Shown: positions 1 to 8,076, counted from the first letter of the stretch. The stretch is 12,849 nucleotides of DNA from Rubrobacter sp. (GCA_019247245.1 JAFAPF010000031.1:1-12849), one strand, 5' to 3'. A program made the numbers and translations. Notes: generated by a model from the letters alone, not told the origin.

Positions 1-642
1 CTACTAAACGTCGTATCCTGCAGATGATGCTCACAAGAATATCCCCTCTCTAGGTTCATCGTCGAGCAACAAAGCCAAATATAGAGCAAGCCAGCAAAAA
101 GCTCACTTCTATGGCTAGGAAGAGGGCGACCCATAGGGGCAACCAGGGGTTTTAGACACCCCAGTTATTGCGGTGTTGGGTAGCGCAGCCACTAGGAGTT
201 GTAAGTACGTGAAATAGATTTATACTCACGGTTCGTCAGTGCCTAGTTGGGAAATGGGTTGCACTTTACCCTTGGCTACCGCCGTCCACCCTAAACATCG
301 ACCCTAGCGTATCCCTATCTTTTGCAGCTCGACGAATGTCTCCTCGTCCTCTCGGCTACGTTCCTGAGGGTGAACTCTACACCCTTCGCTCGGACGAACT
401 ACTCCATTCTCTCGCAGAACATTCAGCCGGGTTGCACCAACAACACGATATCGCCACCATCGCTTTGTTCACCTCACTATGCCCGGGCCAACGTTTCTGC
501 GTCTGGCCTTGCCCGATCATAAACGTGGGCAAACCCATGATAATGGGGAAGCAAAGGTATCACGCTCCGACGGCGTAGAAGCCTACACGGGTGCGTCCTC
601 ACGGAACCGCAGGGTTATCTTCGACAGAACGAACCAGAAGCC
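1..642. other. Left flank with no supportable gene
   Basis: This stretch lies downstream of the last gene of the leftward cluster. Short open frames exist on the plus strand (for example 336-578, 80 codons), but they overlap one another in different frames, lack a convincing ribosome binding site and match no family I recognise. Bases 1-330 are visibly less GC-rich than the cluster and stops are frequent in all frames. Small hairpins can be drawn at 146-162 (GGGGT/ACCCC, 7-nt loop) and 534-547 (CCCAT/ATGGG, 4-nt loop, followed on the minus strand by TTT). The second lies about 100 nt past the last stop codon and could be a weak terminator, but the stem is only 5 bp. The region looks like intergenic or decayed accessory DNA. 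Confidence 0.5.
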
Positions 643-1890
643 CTACGTGCGGACATGATCGTATACCAGCTTCCCGCTGATCGCGGTCGCCGCCACCCCA
701 TCGTTCGCCGCGTCCTCAAGAACCTCCCTTTCGGGTTCTTCACTCCTCGGCGATGACTCGACAACGGCAAAGTCCGCCCACTTCCCAACCTCTAAGCTTC
801 CTGTCTCTCCTTCTATACCCAAAGCCTGCGCCCCAAAGAGCGTCGCGAGCTTCAGGCCCGTCTCTCCGTCGAAGCCATGTAGCCTCACCGCGAAAAGCGT
901 CTCCTGAAAGAGGTTTAAGCTCGGGCTGCTCCAGAGGCCGTCCGTTCCCATCCCGACCCGCACGCCGCGCTTGAGCATCTCCGGTACCGGCGAGATGCCG
1001 CAACCGAGGTATTGATTGGAACGGGGGCAGTGAGCTACAGCAGCGCCGGTGCGGACCAGTACCTCGATGTCCTCCTTTGAAACCCCCGTGGCCAGATGCG
1101 CAGCGATCGTCCCTGGCCAAAGGAGGTCTACGCTTTCAGCGTACCGGACGGGTGAGATGCCCACGCCACCCCAGTTGGACCGCACCCCGAAGACGCTCTC
1201 CAATCCCCCGCTCCCCCCACGAACGAACTCAACCTCCTCCGGACTCTCGGAGAGGTGGGTCGACAGTCGGTCTCCCCTCTCCCGTGCCCGCCGGGCTACG
1301 AGGCGGGATGACTCTGGGTCTACGGTGTACGGCGCGTGCACGCTAACCTCTACCCCTACCCGCGAAAGCAACCCCTTGCGCAGGGTGAACAGCGTCTCTT
1401 CGAAAGAATCTACCGCCTCCTCGGCGGTATCGAAACCAAACGGGAAGAATTCTGCAAAGACGATCCCTGCGAGCCTGGACTCTGCCAGCGCAGGCAAGCA
1501 ATCCCCATACGGCGAGGAATCGGTTATGAAAGTGGTGCCGGTTTCTATAGCCTCCCGAGCCGAGTTCCTCACAGCTTCGGCGAGCCAGGTATCTCTCTCA
1601 GGGAGCCTAGAGACCAACTCCTTTACCCAGCGAGAGAAGGAACCACCCTCCGGCGCATCGCCCTGGCGAAAACCAAGGTGAGCATGGGTGTTCACCGCGC
1701 CGGGGATTATCGTGTGACGATGGAAGTAACGGACTTCGACGCCAGGGTTGTCGCGTCCTACCTCCGAAAGCGTGCCCACGACGGCGATGCGGCCCCTATC
1801 GACGAGAAAGGCGCCATCCGTGATGGGAGGGGCAGAGACAGGCAGTACCAGGCTCGCCGCAAAGATTGTGCGCGGCGGAGAAACCGGCAC
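643..1890 (-). CDS. Aminodeoxyfutalosine deaminase (amidohydrolase, MTA/SAH deaminase-like)
   Basis: This 415-residue metal-dependent amidohydrolase probably removes the amino group from 6-amino-6-deoxyfutalosine (the MqnE product) to give futalosine in the cytosol. The family metal ligands and catalytic residues are in order: NTHAH (H69, H71) after the first beta strands, HAPYT (H185), THLSES (H212, E215), AHCPRSN (H287) and GTDG (D317). The C-terminal GSLEVGKWADFAVV motif closes the small beta domain. The length is normal for TrzN/MTA-SAH deaminase-type enzymes. The start is a GTG at 1890, five bases after the mqnC stop; AAGGA lies about 12 nt upstream. Sequence alone cannot exclude an SAH, MTA or guanine-type deaminase, but position directly after mqnE-mqnA-mqnC strongly favours the futalosine role. 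It is the last gene of the cluster. Confidence 0.8.
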   Translation of the reverse strand: MPVSPPRTIFAASLVLPVSAPPITDGAFLVDRGRIAVVGTLSEVGRDNPGVEVRYFHRHTIIPGAVNTHAHLGFRQGDAPEGGSFSRWVKELVSRLPERDTWLAEAVRNSAREAIETGTTFITDSSPYGDCLPALAESRLAGIVFAEFFPFGFDTAEEAVDSFEETLFTLRKGLLSRVGVEVSVHAPYTVDPESSRLVARRARERGDRLSTHLSESPEEVEFVRGGSGGLESVFGVRSNWGGVGISPVRYAESVDLLWPGTIAAHLATGVSKEDIEVLVRTGAAVAHCPRSNQYLGCGISPVPEMLKRGVRVGMGTDGLWSSPSLNLFQETLFAVRLHGFDGETGLKLATLFGAQALGIEGETGSLEVGKWADFAVVESSPRSEEPEREVLEDAANDGVAATAISGKLVYDHVRT

Positions 1891-1895
1891 GTTTA

Positions 1896-3014
1896 CTAGA
1901 TATCCTTCACGGAGATACCGGGTTCCAAGGCACGATCATAGAGCGTGGTACGCTTGACTGGCATAAATCCGCTATGCTCGATGACGTTCCGGAGCTCCTG
2001 CTCGGTGGTGCAGTACCTAGCGCCTGCCTCTTTGACAACGTTCTCCTCAATCATGATCGAACCCATATCGTTACACCCAGCGTGTAGCGCTATCGAGGCG
2101 GTCTTCATCGGCTGCGTGACCCACGAGGCCTGTATGTTCGACACGTTGTCGAGGATGATGCGGCTTATGGCCGTGGTCTTCAGGTAATCCAGAGAAGATG
2201 CCTTCTCAAAGTCAGGGTGCTTCTTGCGGTAGGTGGTGTTGTCCGGCTGGAAGGTCCAGTCAATGAATGCCGTGAAGCCGCCGGTTTTGGCCTGAAGATT
2301 GCGGATCTGGAGCAGGTGTTCGACCCTTTCTTCGTAGGACTCGTCTATACCGAACATCATCGTGGCAGTAGACTTCATTCCCAATGAATGCCAGCTCTCC
2401 ATGACCTCGAGCCAAGTATCCGCCGAGTTCTTGGCCGGGGCGATCCGGCCACGCGTCTCGTCCGTGAGGATCTCCGCCCCACCTCCCGGGATGCTCATGA
2501 GCCCAGCGTTTTTTAGCTCCTTGAGGGTCTCGTCTAAAGACATGCCGCTCTTGTCGACCAAGTGCCAGATCTCTGCCGGCGAGAGTGCATGGACCTGTAT
2601 CTGAGGATATTCCTTGCGGATCGTCCGCAACAGATCTGTAATGTACTCCATCCCAATATCCGGGTGTAAGCCTCCCTGCATGAGTATGCCGGTCCCGCCC
2701 AGGTCGACGGTCTCCTGTATCTTTTGCAGAACCTGTTCGACGGTCAAAACGTATCCATCACCCTTCTGCGCCTGGCGCTTGGTCCGGTAGAAAGCACAGA
2801 AAGAGCAGGCGACCCAGCAGACGTTCGTGTAGTTGATGTTGCGGTCCACGATGTACGTGACGATATCGTTCGGGTGGAGCCTGCGACGAATCTCATCCGC
2901 CTCCGAAGCCAGCTCCAGAAAATTACGATCGAAGAGCTTCGCGAGCTCCCGTCTGGCCTCCCTGTCCTCGAGTCCAGCGTCGAGTACGCCCTCCTCAAGC
3001 AACGCACCGGTCAT
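1896..3014 (-). CDS. mqnC: Dehypoxanthine futalosine cyclase MqnC (radical SAM)
   Basis: A 372-residue radical SAM enzyme that cyclises dehypoxanthine futalosine to cyclic dehypoxanthine futalosine in the futalosine menaquinone pathway. The [4Fe-4S] cluster motif CxxxCxxC is at C66, C70 and C73 (CWVACSFC), preceded by the INYTNVC strand typical of MqnC/CofG-like enzymes. QGGLHPD (113-119) and IPGGGAEI (175-182) are the SAM/substrate-side motifs shared with MqnE. The sequence around TGGFTAFIDWTFQPDNT (244-260) and the shorter N-terminus separate it from MqnE encoded two genes upstream. The ATG at 3014 overlaps the mqnA stop in an ATGA, so translation is probably coupled. A good ribosome binding site, GGGAGGG, lies 7 nt upstream inside mqnA. 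Length is typical for the family. Confidence 0.93.
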   Translation of the reverse strand: MTGALLEEGVLDAGLEDREARRELAKLFDRNFLELASEADEIRRRLHPNDIVTYIVDRNINYTNVCWVACSFCAFYRTKRQAQKGDGYVLTVEQVLQKIQETVDLGGTGILMQGGLHPDIGMEYITDLLRTIRKEYPQIQVHALSPAEIWHLVDKSGMSLDETLKELKNAGLMSIPGGGAEILTDETRGRIAPAKNSADTWLEVMESWHSLGMKSTATMMFGIDESYEERVEHLLQIRNLQAKTGGFTAFIDWTFQPDNTTYRKKHPDFEKASSLDYLKTTAISRIILDNVSNIQASWVTQPMKTASIALHAGCNDMGSIMIEENVVKEAGARYCTTEQELRNVIEHSGFMPVKRTTLYDRALEPGISVKDI

Positions 3015-3811
3015 GCGCTAACCCTCCCATCGTAGAACTTGGAGGCCAAAAACCCTCCTTCTGCCAGGTAACGTTTCAATCCTTCCTCTTCCCGCTCTCC
3101 GATCTGATAGGCGATGCAGGAGGTGAAGTAGGTTCTGAGATCCTCATCGGTCGCCGGAGCCCCACGCCGACGCGCCTCCTCGACGACAGCGTCTAGGTGC
3201 TTTTCCGCCCAGTCTACAGCCTGCGCCACCCGGTCCGCCCAGAACCCGTACCGCGCGGGGTCTCCCCGGGAAGCCCATATCGCGTAGACCATCGGCAGTC
3301 CTGTAAAACGCTCCCATGCCTCCCCAAGATCGTAAACCTCCACGCCCCCTAGACATCGCACCCCGAGTGCTTTATCGCCGATGAATAGGGCAGCGTCGTA
3401 TTCGGCGAGCGCCCACTCGGGCGGCATTGAAACCACCTCGTAACGAGGCGAAGCGCCATACACGCGCTCCAGCACGATCTCTGCGAGAGAGTGGCTGGTT
3501 GCCGACTCGCTGGTAAGCGCCACCCTTTGCGCGTCTGAAAGAGGCTGATTCTTACGAGTGGCGAGCAGCACGCTCATGACTGAGCCATCGGAGGTTATAC
3601 CGTAACCTTGTACCCGCTGGAGACGGTCACGGTTGCGCGCCCAGCTCGCCGAAGAGACAAGCCCGACCTCGACCTCACCGGAGAGAAGCGCCGCGTTAGA
3701 GTCCGCAGGCGTACCACCGATCAACTCTATCCCTTCGAGACCACCGGTAGCCTCGAGACCGAGCCTCAACGGTAGACAGTTCAGGTAGTTTATGAAGCCG
3801 ATACGGATCAT
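3011..3811 (-). CDS. mqnA: Chorismate dehydratase MqnA
   Basis: A 266-residue protein of the MqnA/MqnD periplasmic-binding-protein-like fold. It dehydrates chorismate to 3-[(1-carboxyvinyl)oxy]benzoate, the first committed step of the futalosine pathway. The N-terminus (IRIGFINYLNCLP, 2-14) carries the YLN signature of MqnA rather than the SPCPNDTF-type start of MqnD. Further family motifs are SGEVEVGLVSSA (44-55), the TSESATS turn (100-106), FIGDKAL (143-149) and DLGEAWERFTGLPMVYAIW (161-179). The ATG at 3811 directly follows the mqnE stop codon with no spacer and only a weak GGTG upstream, so it probably depends on coupling to mqnE. Its 3' end overlaps mqnC by 4 nt. Length is normal for the family and all expected blocks are intact. 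Confidence 0.92.
   Translation of the reverse strand: MIRIGFINYLNCLPLRLGLEATGGLEGIELIGGTPADSNAALLSGEVEVGLVSSASWARNRDRLQRVQGYGITSDGSVMSVLLATRKNQPLSDAQRVALTSESATSHSLAEIVLERVYGASPRYEVVSMPPEWALAEYDAALFIGDKALGVRCLGGVEVYDLGEAWERFTGLPMVYAIWASRGDPARYGFWADRVAQAVDWAEKHLDAVVEEARRRGAPATDEDLRTYFTSCIAYQIGEREEEGLKRYLAEGGFLASKFYDGRVSA
3022..3028 (-). promoter_or_regulatory. Ribosome binding site of mqnC
   Basis: On the minus strand this reads GGGAGGG, with a 7-nt spacer to the ATG at 3014. It lies within the 3' end of mqnA and supports the ATGA overlap as the true mqnC start. Confidence 0.7.
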
Positions 3812-4912
3812 TTAGTAGACACGCACCACGTTGAAGTCGGTATCACGCTCAAGCGGTGCCCGGCCGGCCTCCCAGATCATCCTCGCAAACTGATTCTTAC
3901 TCATCGCACCCTCGACGTGCTCGCCGCCTGCGGCGCTTATGATCTCCTCATTCACCATGAGCGTCCCATCGAGGTCATCCGCTCCGAAGGAGAGGGCAAC
4001 CTGCGCGACCTCTGGCGTCTCCGTAACCCAGTAGGCCATAACGTGTGGAATATTGTCCAAAAACAGCCGACCGATGGCAATGTGCTTGAGATCATCGGCC
4101 CCAGTGGAGCGTGGTAAGTGCTTGAGGCGCGTGTTGTCGGGGTGAAAGGCGAGCGGGATGAACGTTCTGAAACCACCCGTCAGGTCCTGGAGATCCCGCA
4201 GGCGCAGCATGTGGTCTACCTTACTCTCCGGCATCTCCAAATGGCCATAGAGCATGGTGGAGTTGGTCTTCATCCCCATCTCGTGCGCCGTCTGGTGGAC
4301 CTCCAGCCACCGCTCCCCGGTGCATTTGGTCCGGCAAATAGTCCGACGGATCTCCCAGTCGAAGATCTCCGCCCCACCTCCCGGCAGGCTCCCAAGCCCC
4401 GCCTCGCGCATCTTCTCTAAGACCCACCGGATGCTCTTCCCCGTGAGATGGGTGAAAGCGTCGATCTCGACAGCGGTCCAGGCTTTGAGGTGTATCCCGG
4501 GGTAGGCTCGGTGCAGCTCCTGGATGAGGTCCAGGTACACGTCGAACCCCCAGTCCGGATGCACGCCGCCGACGATGTGAAACTCCGAGACTCCCGACAG
4601 ATCTACCTTTGAGAGCTCGTGCAGAGTCTTCTCTGCTGGCCACTCGTAGCCCCGCTCGTCACCCTTCGAAACTCTAAAAGCGCAGAACCGGCAGCGATAC
4701 ATACAGATGTTCGTCGGGTATAGGCGGTACTTGTGGGAGAAGTAGGCCTTATCGCCGTGCAGCCGCTCCCGCACCACATTGGCGAGGCGCCCAATCTCCA
4801 GAAGGTTATTGGACTCGAAGAGCCTCAGCCCATCCTCAAAAGAGAGCCGTTCGCCTGTGTGGACCTTCTCCCGTATCTCCGCCAAGTTGTCCGGTGCCTC
4901 GATCTTAAGCAT
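3812..4912 (-). CDS. mqnE: Aminodeoxyfutalosine synthase MqnE (radical SAM)
   Basis: A 366-residue radical SAM enzyme that adds the SAM-derived 5'-deoxyadenosyl radical to the enol ether of the MqnA product. Rearrangement and decarboxylation then give 6-amino-6-deoxyfutalosine. The cluster motif CxxxCxxC is at C70, C74 and C77 (CMYRCRFC), preceded by YPTNIC. VGGVHPD (114-120) and LPGGGAEI (176-183) are shared with MqnC, while the RLYPTNICMYRCRFCAFR and FIPLAFHPDNTRL blocks are of the MqnE type. The start is an ATG at 4912, overlapping the polyprenyl synthase stop by 8 nt, with a GAGGTGG about 11 nt upstream inside that gene. The next gene, mqnA, begins on the base after its stop. Length is as expected. 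Confidence 0.92.
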   Translation of the reverse strand: MLKIEAPDNLAEIREKVHTGERLSFEDGLRLFESNNLLEIGRLANVVRERLHGDKAYFSHKYRLYPTNICMYRCRFCAFRVSKGDERGYEWPAEKTLHELSKVDLSGVSEFHIVGGVHPDWGFDVYLDLIQELHRAYPGIHLKAWTAVEIDAFTHLTGKSIRWVLEKMREAGLGSLPGGGAEIFDWEIRRTICRTKCTGERWLEVHQTAHEMGMKTNSTMLYGHLEMPESKVDHMLRLRDLQDLTGGFRTFIPLAFHPDNTRLKHLPRSTGADDLKHIAIGRLFLDNIPHVMAYWVTETPEVAQVALSFGADDLDGTLMVNEEIISAAGGEHVEGAMSKNQFARMIWEAGRAPLERDTDFNVVRVY

Positions 4913-5954
4913 CTCTGCCTACCACCTCGTTAGCTATCGCTTCTAGGATGGCCCGCTCCGTGCCATCGGGCAGGAGCTTAAGCCCTTCTACCGCTGCCTC
5001 AACCTTCTCCAAGGCCCAGGCCTCCGTCTTCTTTATCGCGTCCGTCGCCAAAACCGCCTCTATACCAGCCTCTAAGAGCTCTGGCGTGGGATTCGATGTC
5101 TCGAGTACCCGCCTTATCACCACTCCATCGCCCTCCTCGAGCGCAAAGATCACCGGCAACGTCATGGTACCTTCGGCTAGGTCCGTCCCGACACTCTTGC
5201 CCATGAGGCCAGGCTCGCCGACGAGATCCATCACATCGTCGGACACCTGGAAGGCGAGCCCCAAAGCCTGTCCGTAGGTGGCAAGCGCGTCTATCTGCCT
5301 GAGCGAAAGCCCGCCCAAGGTCCCGCCGGCAACGCACCCCGCCCGGAAGAGCCCGGCCGTCTTCATCCGGATATGTTCCACGTATGCCTCGATCTCGACG
5401 GGAGCTCTTGAGGAGCGGTATTGCTCCAACTCCCCTGCCGACATACCCATCGCCGCCTCAGCGAATATGCGCACCAACCTCGGGTTTCCGACCTCTGCGA
5501 GGCCGTAGAACGCCTCGGCGAAAAGGTAATCTCCAGTGGCCACAGCGGTCTCGCGCCCGTACGCGGTAACAGTCGTGGGCTTCCCCCGCCTACTCTCCGC
5601 TTTATCGACCACGTCGTCGTGGATAAGCGTCGCCGTATGCAGGGCCTCGACGGCACCGGATGCCGTAAGCAGCTCCTCCCACTCCGGGTCCCCCATCCGG
5701 GCACTCAGGATCAACAAGATTGGTCGAAGCCTCTTACCTCCCGCCATGAGCGCTTCGAGCGTCGGCGCAACGAGCCCCTCCGGGGCTCGTCCGGCGACCT
5801 CGACGAGCAGATCCTCAACCCCAGCTACAGCCTCCGAGGCTCCGTCAGGGAGTACCATGCGGAGGTCGCGGGCGCTTTCGGCCAGGTTTCGTCCCAACGT
5901 GGAGCGTGACGATGCCGCCAGATAACCCTCGCCATGTAACGTCTTGTAGTCCAT
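4905..5954 (-). CDS. Long-chain polyprenyl diphosphate synthase
   Basis: A 349-residue trans-isoprenyl diphosphate synthase that makes the menaquinone side chain from an allylic diphosphate and IPP. GGKRLRP (72-78) binds IPP. The first aspartate-rich motif is HDDVVD (D113, D114, D117) and the second is SDDVMD (D239, D240, D243). The residue five positions before the first motif is alanine (A108, in HTATLIHDD). In this family a small residue there leaves the elongation pocket open, so a C35-C50 product of the IspB/HepT type is likely. The chosen ATG at 5954 has GAGGTG just upstream. It overlaps the methyltransferase gene by 110 nt, adding about 32 unusual N-terminal residues. An internal ATG at 5858 would give a more family-like N-terminus but has no ribosome binding site. 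Confidence 0.9.
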   Translation of the reverse strand: MDYKTLHGEGYLAASSRSTLGRNLAESARDLRMVLPDGASEAVAGVEDLLVEVAGRAPEGLVAPTLEALMAGGKRLRPILLILSARMGDPEWEELLTASGAVEALHTATLIHDDVVDKAESRRGKPTTVTAYGRETAVATGDYLFAEAFYGLAEVGNPRLVRIFAEAAMGMSAGELEQYRSSRAPVEIEAYVEHIRMKTAGLFRAGCVAGGTLGGLSLRQIDALATYGQALGLAFQVSDDVMDLVGEPGLMGKSVGTDLAEGTMTLPVIFALEEGDGVVIRRVLETSNPTPELLEAGIEAVLATDAIKKTEAWALEKVEAAVEGLKLLPDGTERAILEAIANEVVGRDA

Positions 5955-6603
5955 TACACCTCATTATGTCAGCTAACTCGTCAGGTGCTACGAACTCTTT
6001 CACCGACTCCGGAAGATAAGAGTACGCCCAAGCATCTCCTGAAATCTTCGAGCCCAGCAACGGCACGATCCTATCGAACCACAGCCCGTAAAAGGTAGCA
6101 GATAAGCGTCCTTCAGGCTGCGCTATTTCCAGGCAAACTACTCTCCCTTCCGGTCTCACCGCCCGGGCCATCTCTCCAAAGAGCGCCCCGAGGTCTGAGA
6201 TATTTCTCGCCCCGTAGGCGATGGTTGTAGCATCGAAGAAACCACTCTTGACCCCAGTCAGGCTCGTCGCGTCTCCGAGCCGGTACTCGACGCCCGTCAT
6301 CGGCCGCTTCTTTGCCGCCCGGAGCATCTCGCGAGAGAAATCTATGCCCAACACGTACCCATCAGGTTCGACCCTTCTGGCGAGATCCCGGGTCAAGCTC
6401 CCCGTACCACAGGCGAGATCTAATGCCCGCCCACCGGCACAAAGCCCTGTGGCCTCCACCACCTTTTTGTTCCAGAGGCGGTGAAGCCCCGCGGTCATCA
6501 GCATGTTCAGAAGCTCGTAGCGGTCCGCGATCCGGTCGAACATCTCCCGCACGAGCCGTGCGCGCTCCTCGCCCGCGGGCAAGTTGCTCTTTGTCGCCGG
6601 CAC
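5845..6603 (-). CDS. ubiE: UbiE/MenG-type quinone C-methyltransferase
   Basis: A class I SAM-dependent methyltransferase (252 residues from the GTG used here) that should methylate demethylmenaquinol to menaquinol, the last step of the pathway. Its signatures are clear: YELLNMLMTAGLHRLWN (29-45), SAM motif I LDLACGTGSL (61-70), YGARNISD (130-137), the RPEGRVVCLEIAQP strand (150-163), YSYLPESVKEF (194-204) and the terminal GGIVTLHVGTKP. The protein then continues for 12 basic, proline-rich residues encoded in the overlap with the next gene. Start choice is uncertain: GTG at 6603, one base after the ubiX stop, gives standard length, while an in-frame TTG at 6636 would overlap ubiX by 32 nt. Neither has a strong ribosome binding site. 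Confidence 0.9.
   Translation of the reverse strand: MPATKSNLPAGEERARLVREMFDRIADRYELLNMLMTAGLHRLWNKKVVEATGLCAGGRALDLACGTGSLTRDLARRVEPDGYVLGIDFSREMLRAAKKRPMTGVEYRLGDATSLTGVKSGFFDATTIAYGARNISDLGALFGEMARAVRPEGRVVCLEIAQPEGRLSATFYGLWFDRIVPLLGSKISGDAWAYSYLPESVKEFVAPDELADIMRCNGLQDVTWRGLSGGIVTLHVGTKPGRKRPRPPHGTP
5957..5962 (-). promoter_or_regulatory. Ribosome binding site supporting the early start of the polyprenyl synthase
   Basis: The minus strand reads GAGGTGTA directly before the ATG at 5954 (4-nt spacer from the GAGG core). It lies within the methyltransferase gene and is the main reason for preferring the long, overlapping start over the ATG at 5858, which lacks such a site. Confidence 0.55.
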
Positions 6604-6604
6604 C

Positions 6605-7189
6605 CTACCCGCGCCGCTTATGGCCCCACCTCTCAACCAGCTCGTGCCCTGCTATGCCCATCACGTCCAAGACCTTGCCAACCACGAAGTCCATCAAATC
6701 CTCTATCGTCTCCGGGTGGTTGTAGAAGCCCGGCGCCGCCGAGACTACGATGCCTCCAGCCTCCGTGATAGCCGTCATGTTCCTCAGGTGCACGAGGCTG
6801 TAGGGCATCTCGCGCTCTAGGATCACGAGCCGCCTACGCTCCTTGAGGGCCACGTCGGCAACCCGGTGGATGAGATTCGTGCCGGTACCGTTGGCAATGT
6901 TACCCAGAGTCGAGACGCTCGCCGGTGCGATGACCATCGCATCCGGCACGCTCGTCCCACTCGCCGGCGGCGCGAACAGGTCGTCCGGAGCATAACGCTT
7001 GACGCCATATGCTTCGGCCAACTTTCTCGTACTCAAGCCGCCCATCTCGTAGGCGAGCACTTTCTCACCCATTTCGGAGGCACAAACCTCTACGGATACA
7101 TCGTTCTCCAAGAGGGCTTCTACAAGCCGGACCGAGTACACAGCACCGCTCGCCCCCGTGATGCCAACGAAGGCCGTCTTTGCGCTCAC
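6605..7189 (-). CDS. ubiX: UbiX-type flavin prenyltransferase (prenyl-FMN synthase)
   Basis: A 194-residue flavoprotein that prenylates FMN from dimethylallyl phosphate to make prenyl-FMN, the cofactor of the UbiD-family decarboxylase encoded two genes upstream. The N-terminus carries FVGITGASGA (7-16), the Rossmann-like flavin site. The middle holds APASVSTLGNIANG and the NLIHRVADVALKERR helix, followed by the REMPYSLVHLRNM motif that binds phosphate and the allylic substrate. The open frame continues 75 codons upstream to 7414, but that part lies inside ubiA and has no UbiX similarity. The correct start is therefore the GTG at 7189, which shares one base with the ubiA stop (TAGTG). This gives standard family length. 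In futalosine genomes the role is often called MqnM. Confidence 0.92.
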   Translation of the reverse strand: MSAKTAFVGITGASGAVYSVRLVEALLENDVSVEVCASEMGEKVLAYEMGGLSTRKLAEAYGVKRYAPDDLFAPPASGTSVPDAMVIAPASVSTLGNIANGTGTNLIHRVADVALKERRRLVILEREMPYSLVHLRNMTAITEAGGIVVSAAPGFYNHPETIEDLMDFVVGKVLDVMGIAGHELVERWGHKRRG

Positions 7190-8076
7190 TAGCCGATACC
7201 CCGATCCAGCAGTACGAACGCAAAGAAGACTAAGCTGAGAAGCCCGTTCATGGTGAAGAACGCCATGTCGAGCTTCGAGAGATCGTCTTTCCTTACCAGG
7301 GACTGCTCGTAGCACAAGAGCCACGCGACCACCACAACCCCGAGGTAGTAGATGAGCCCAAGCCCCGCAGCTACGCCGAAAGCGACGAGGAACGCCACGC
7401 TCAAGGCGTGCCAAACGCGCGAGACGACGAGGGCGGGGCCTATCCCGAACCGGGCAGGCAGGGAGTTAACCCGATTCTCAAGATCGAAGTCCCGGTCGAG
7501 GAGGGCGTAGATCACGTCAAATCCTGCAACCCAGAACGCCGCGCCCGCCCAGATCAGGGCAGGAGTCCAGCCTACCTCGCCCGTCACCGCCACCCACGCC
7601 GCACCCGGCGCCAAGCCGTTGGCAACACCCAACGCTAAATGGCAGAGCCAAGTGACACGTTTGGTGTAGGGGTAAACCACGAACCCCAAGACCACTAGAG
7701 GCCAGAGGACACGTGTGACCGGCGCGAGAAAGAAGGTTGCCAGGACGAGCAGGGCGATCGCCACGCCGGTGAAGATCCATGCCTCTCGCAGGCCGATGAG
7801 ACCCTTAGGGATGGCGCGATCGGCGGTGCGAGGGTTCTTTGCATCCATCTTCGCGTCTATGATCCGGTTAAGGGTCATGGCAGCGGTGCGTGCACCGGTC
7901 ATAGCGACCGTGATCCAGAGGAGGTTAGAGACGCTGAACGGTACGGGAGCGGCGACCATCCCAGCGTAGGCGAAAGGAAGGGCGAAGATGGTGTGCTCCC
8001 ATTTGATCATCTCCAGGAGCACGCGTAGCTTGCCCGATACGATACGAGGGTAGGAATTAGTTGAGTGGTATGCCAT
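7189..8076 (-). CDS. UbiA-family prenyltransferase (MqnP-like)
   Basis: An integral membrane aromatic prenyltransferase (295 residues from 8076) that should attach the polyprenyl tail to 1,4-dihydroxy-6-naphthoate. The first Mg/diphosphate motif is NRIIDAKMD (N70, D74, D78), followed by NPRTADRAIP. The second is GFDVIYALLDRDFD (D187, D194, D198). About eight or nine hydrophobic segments are visible, including residues around 100-118, 124-138, 172-192 and 225-256. An in-frame ATG at 8094 would add six residues. The ATG at 8076 is preferred because GGGAG lies 4 nt upstream. Either start overlaps the ubiD-like gene. Context with UbiD, UbiX and Mqn genes favours MqnP over 4-hydroxybenzoate prenyltransferase; sequence alone is less decisive. 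Confidence 0.9.
   Translation of the reverse strand: MAYHSTNSYPRIVSGKLRVLLEMIKWEHTIFALPFAYAGMVAAPVPFSVSNLLWITVAMTGARTAAMTLNRIIDAKMDAKNPRTADRAIPKGLIGLREAWIFTGVAIALLVLATFFLAPVTRVLWPLVVLGFVVYPYTKRVTWLCHLALGVANGLAPGAAWVAVTGEVGWTPALIWAGAAFWVAGFDVIYALLDRDFDLENRVNSLPARFGIGPALVVSRVWHALSVAFLVAFGVAAGLGLIYYLGVVVVAWLLCYEQSLVRKDDLSKLDMAFFTMNGLLSLVFFAFVLLDRGIG

Noticed and set aside
196..234. A group II intron domain V-like stem (GAGTTGT pairing with ACGGTTC)
   Set aside because: The outer 7 bp pair only with several G-T wobbles, the usual GAGCC triad and 2-nt bulge are absent, the inner stem does not fold well, and no maturase reading frame is present.
1..330. A decayed transposase (TnpB-like) C-terminus on the plus strand
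   Set aside because: A frame read through two or three stops gives a tail loosely like that of some transposases, but there is no zinc-finger cysteine set and no catalytic motif, so the similarity is not supportable.
478..578. A minus-strand fragment reading HGFAHVYDRARPD, reminiscent of a methyltransferase N-terminus
   Set aside because: It is about 33 codons between stops with no SAM-binding motif following in any frame; most likely coincidence.
1049..1899. Long plus-strand open frames at 1049-1681 and 1336-1899
   Set aside because: They lie antisense to the deaminase, whose metal-binding motifs are intact. They are GC-driven shadow frames with no recognisable family.
6605..7414. The long minus-strand frame starting at 7414 as the start of UbiX
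   Set aside because: The first 75 codons lie inside the prenyltransferase gene, are arginine-rich and unlike UbiX. The GTG at 7189, sharing a base with the preceding stop, gives the standard UbiX N-terminus.
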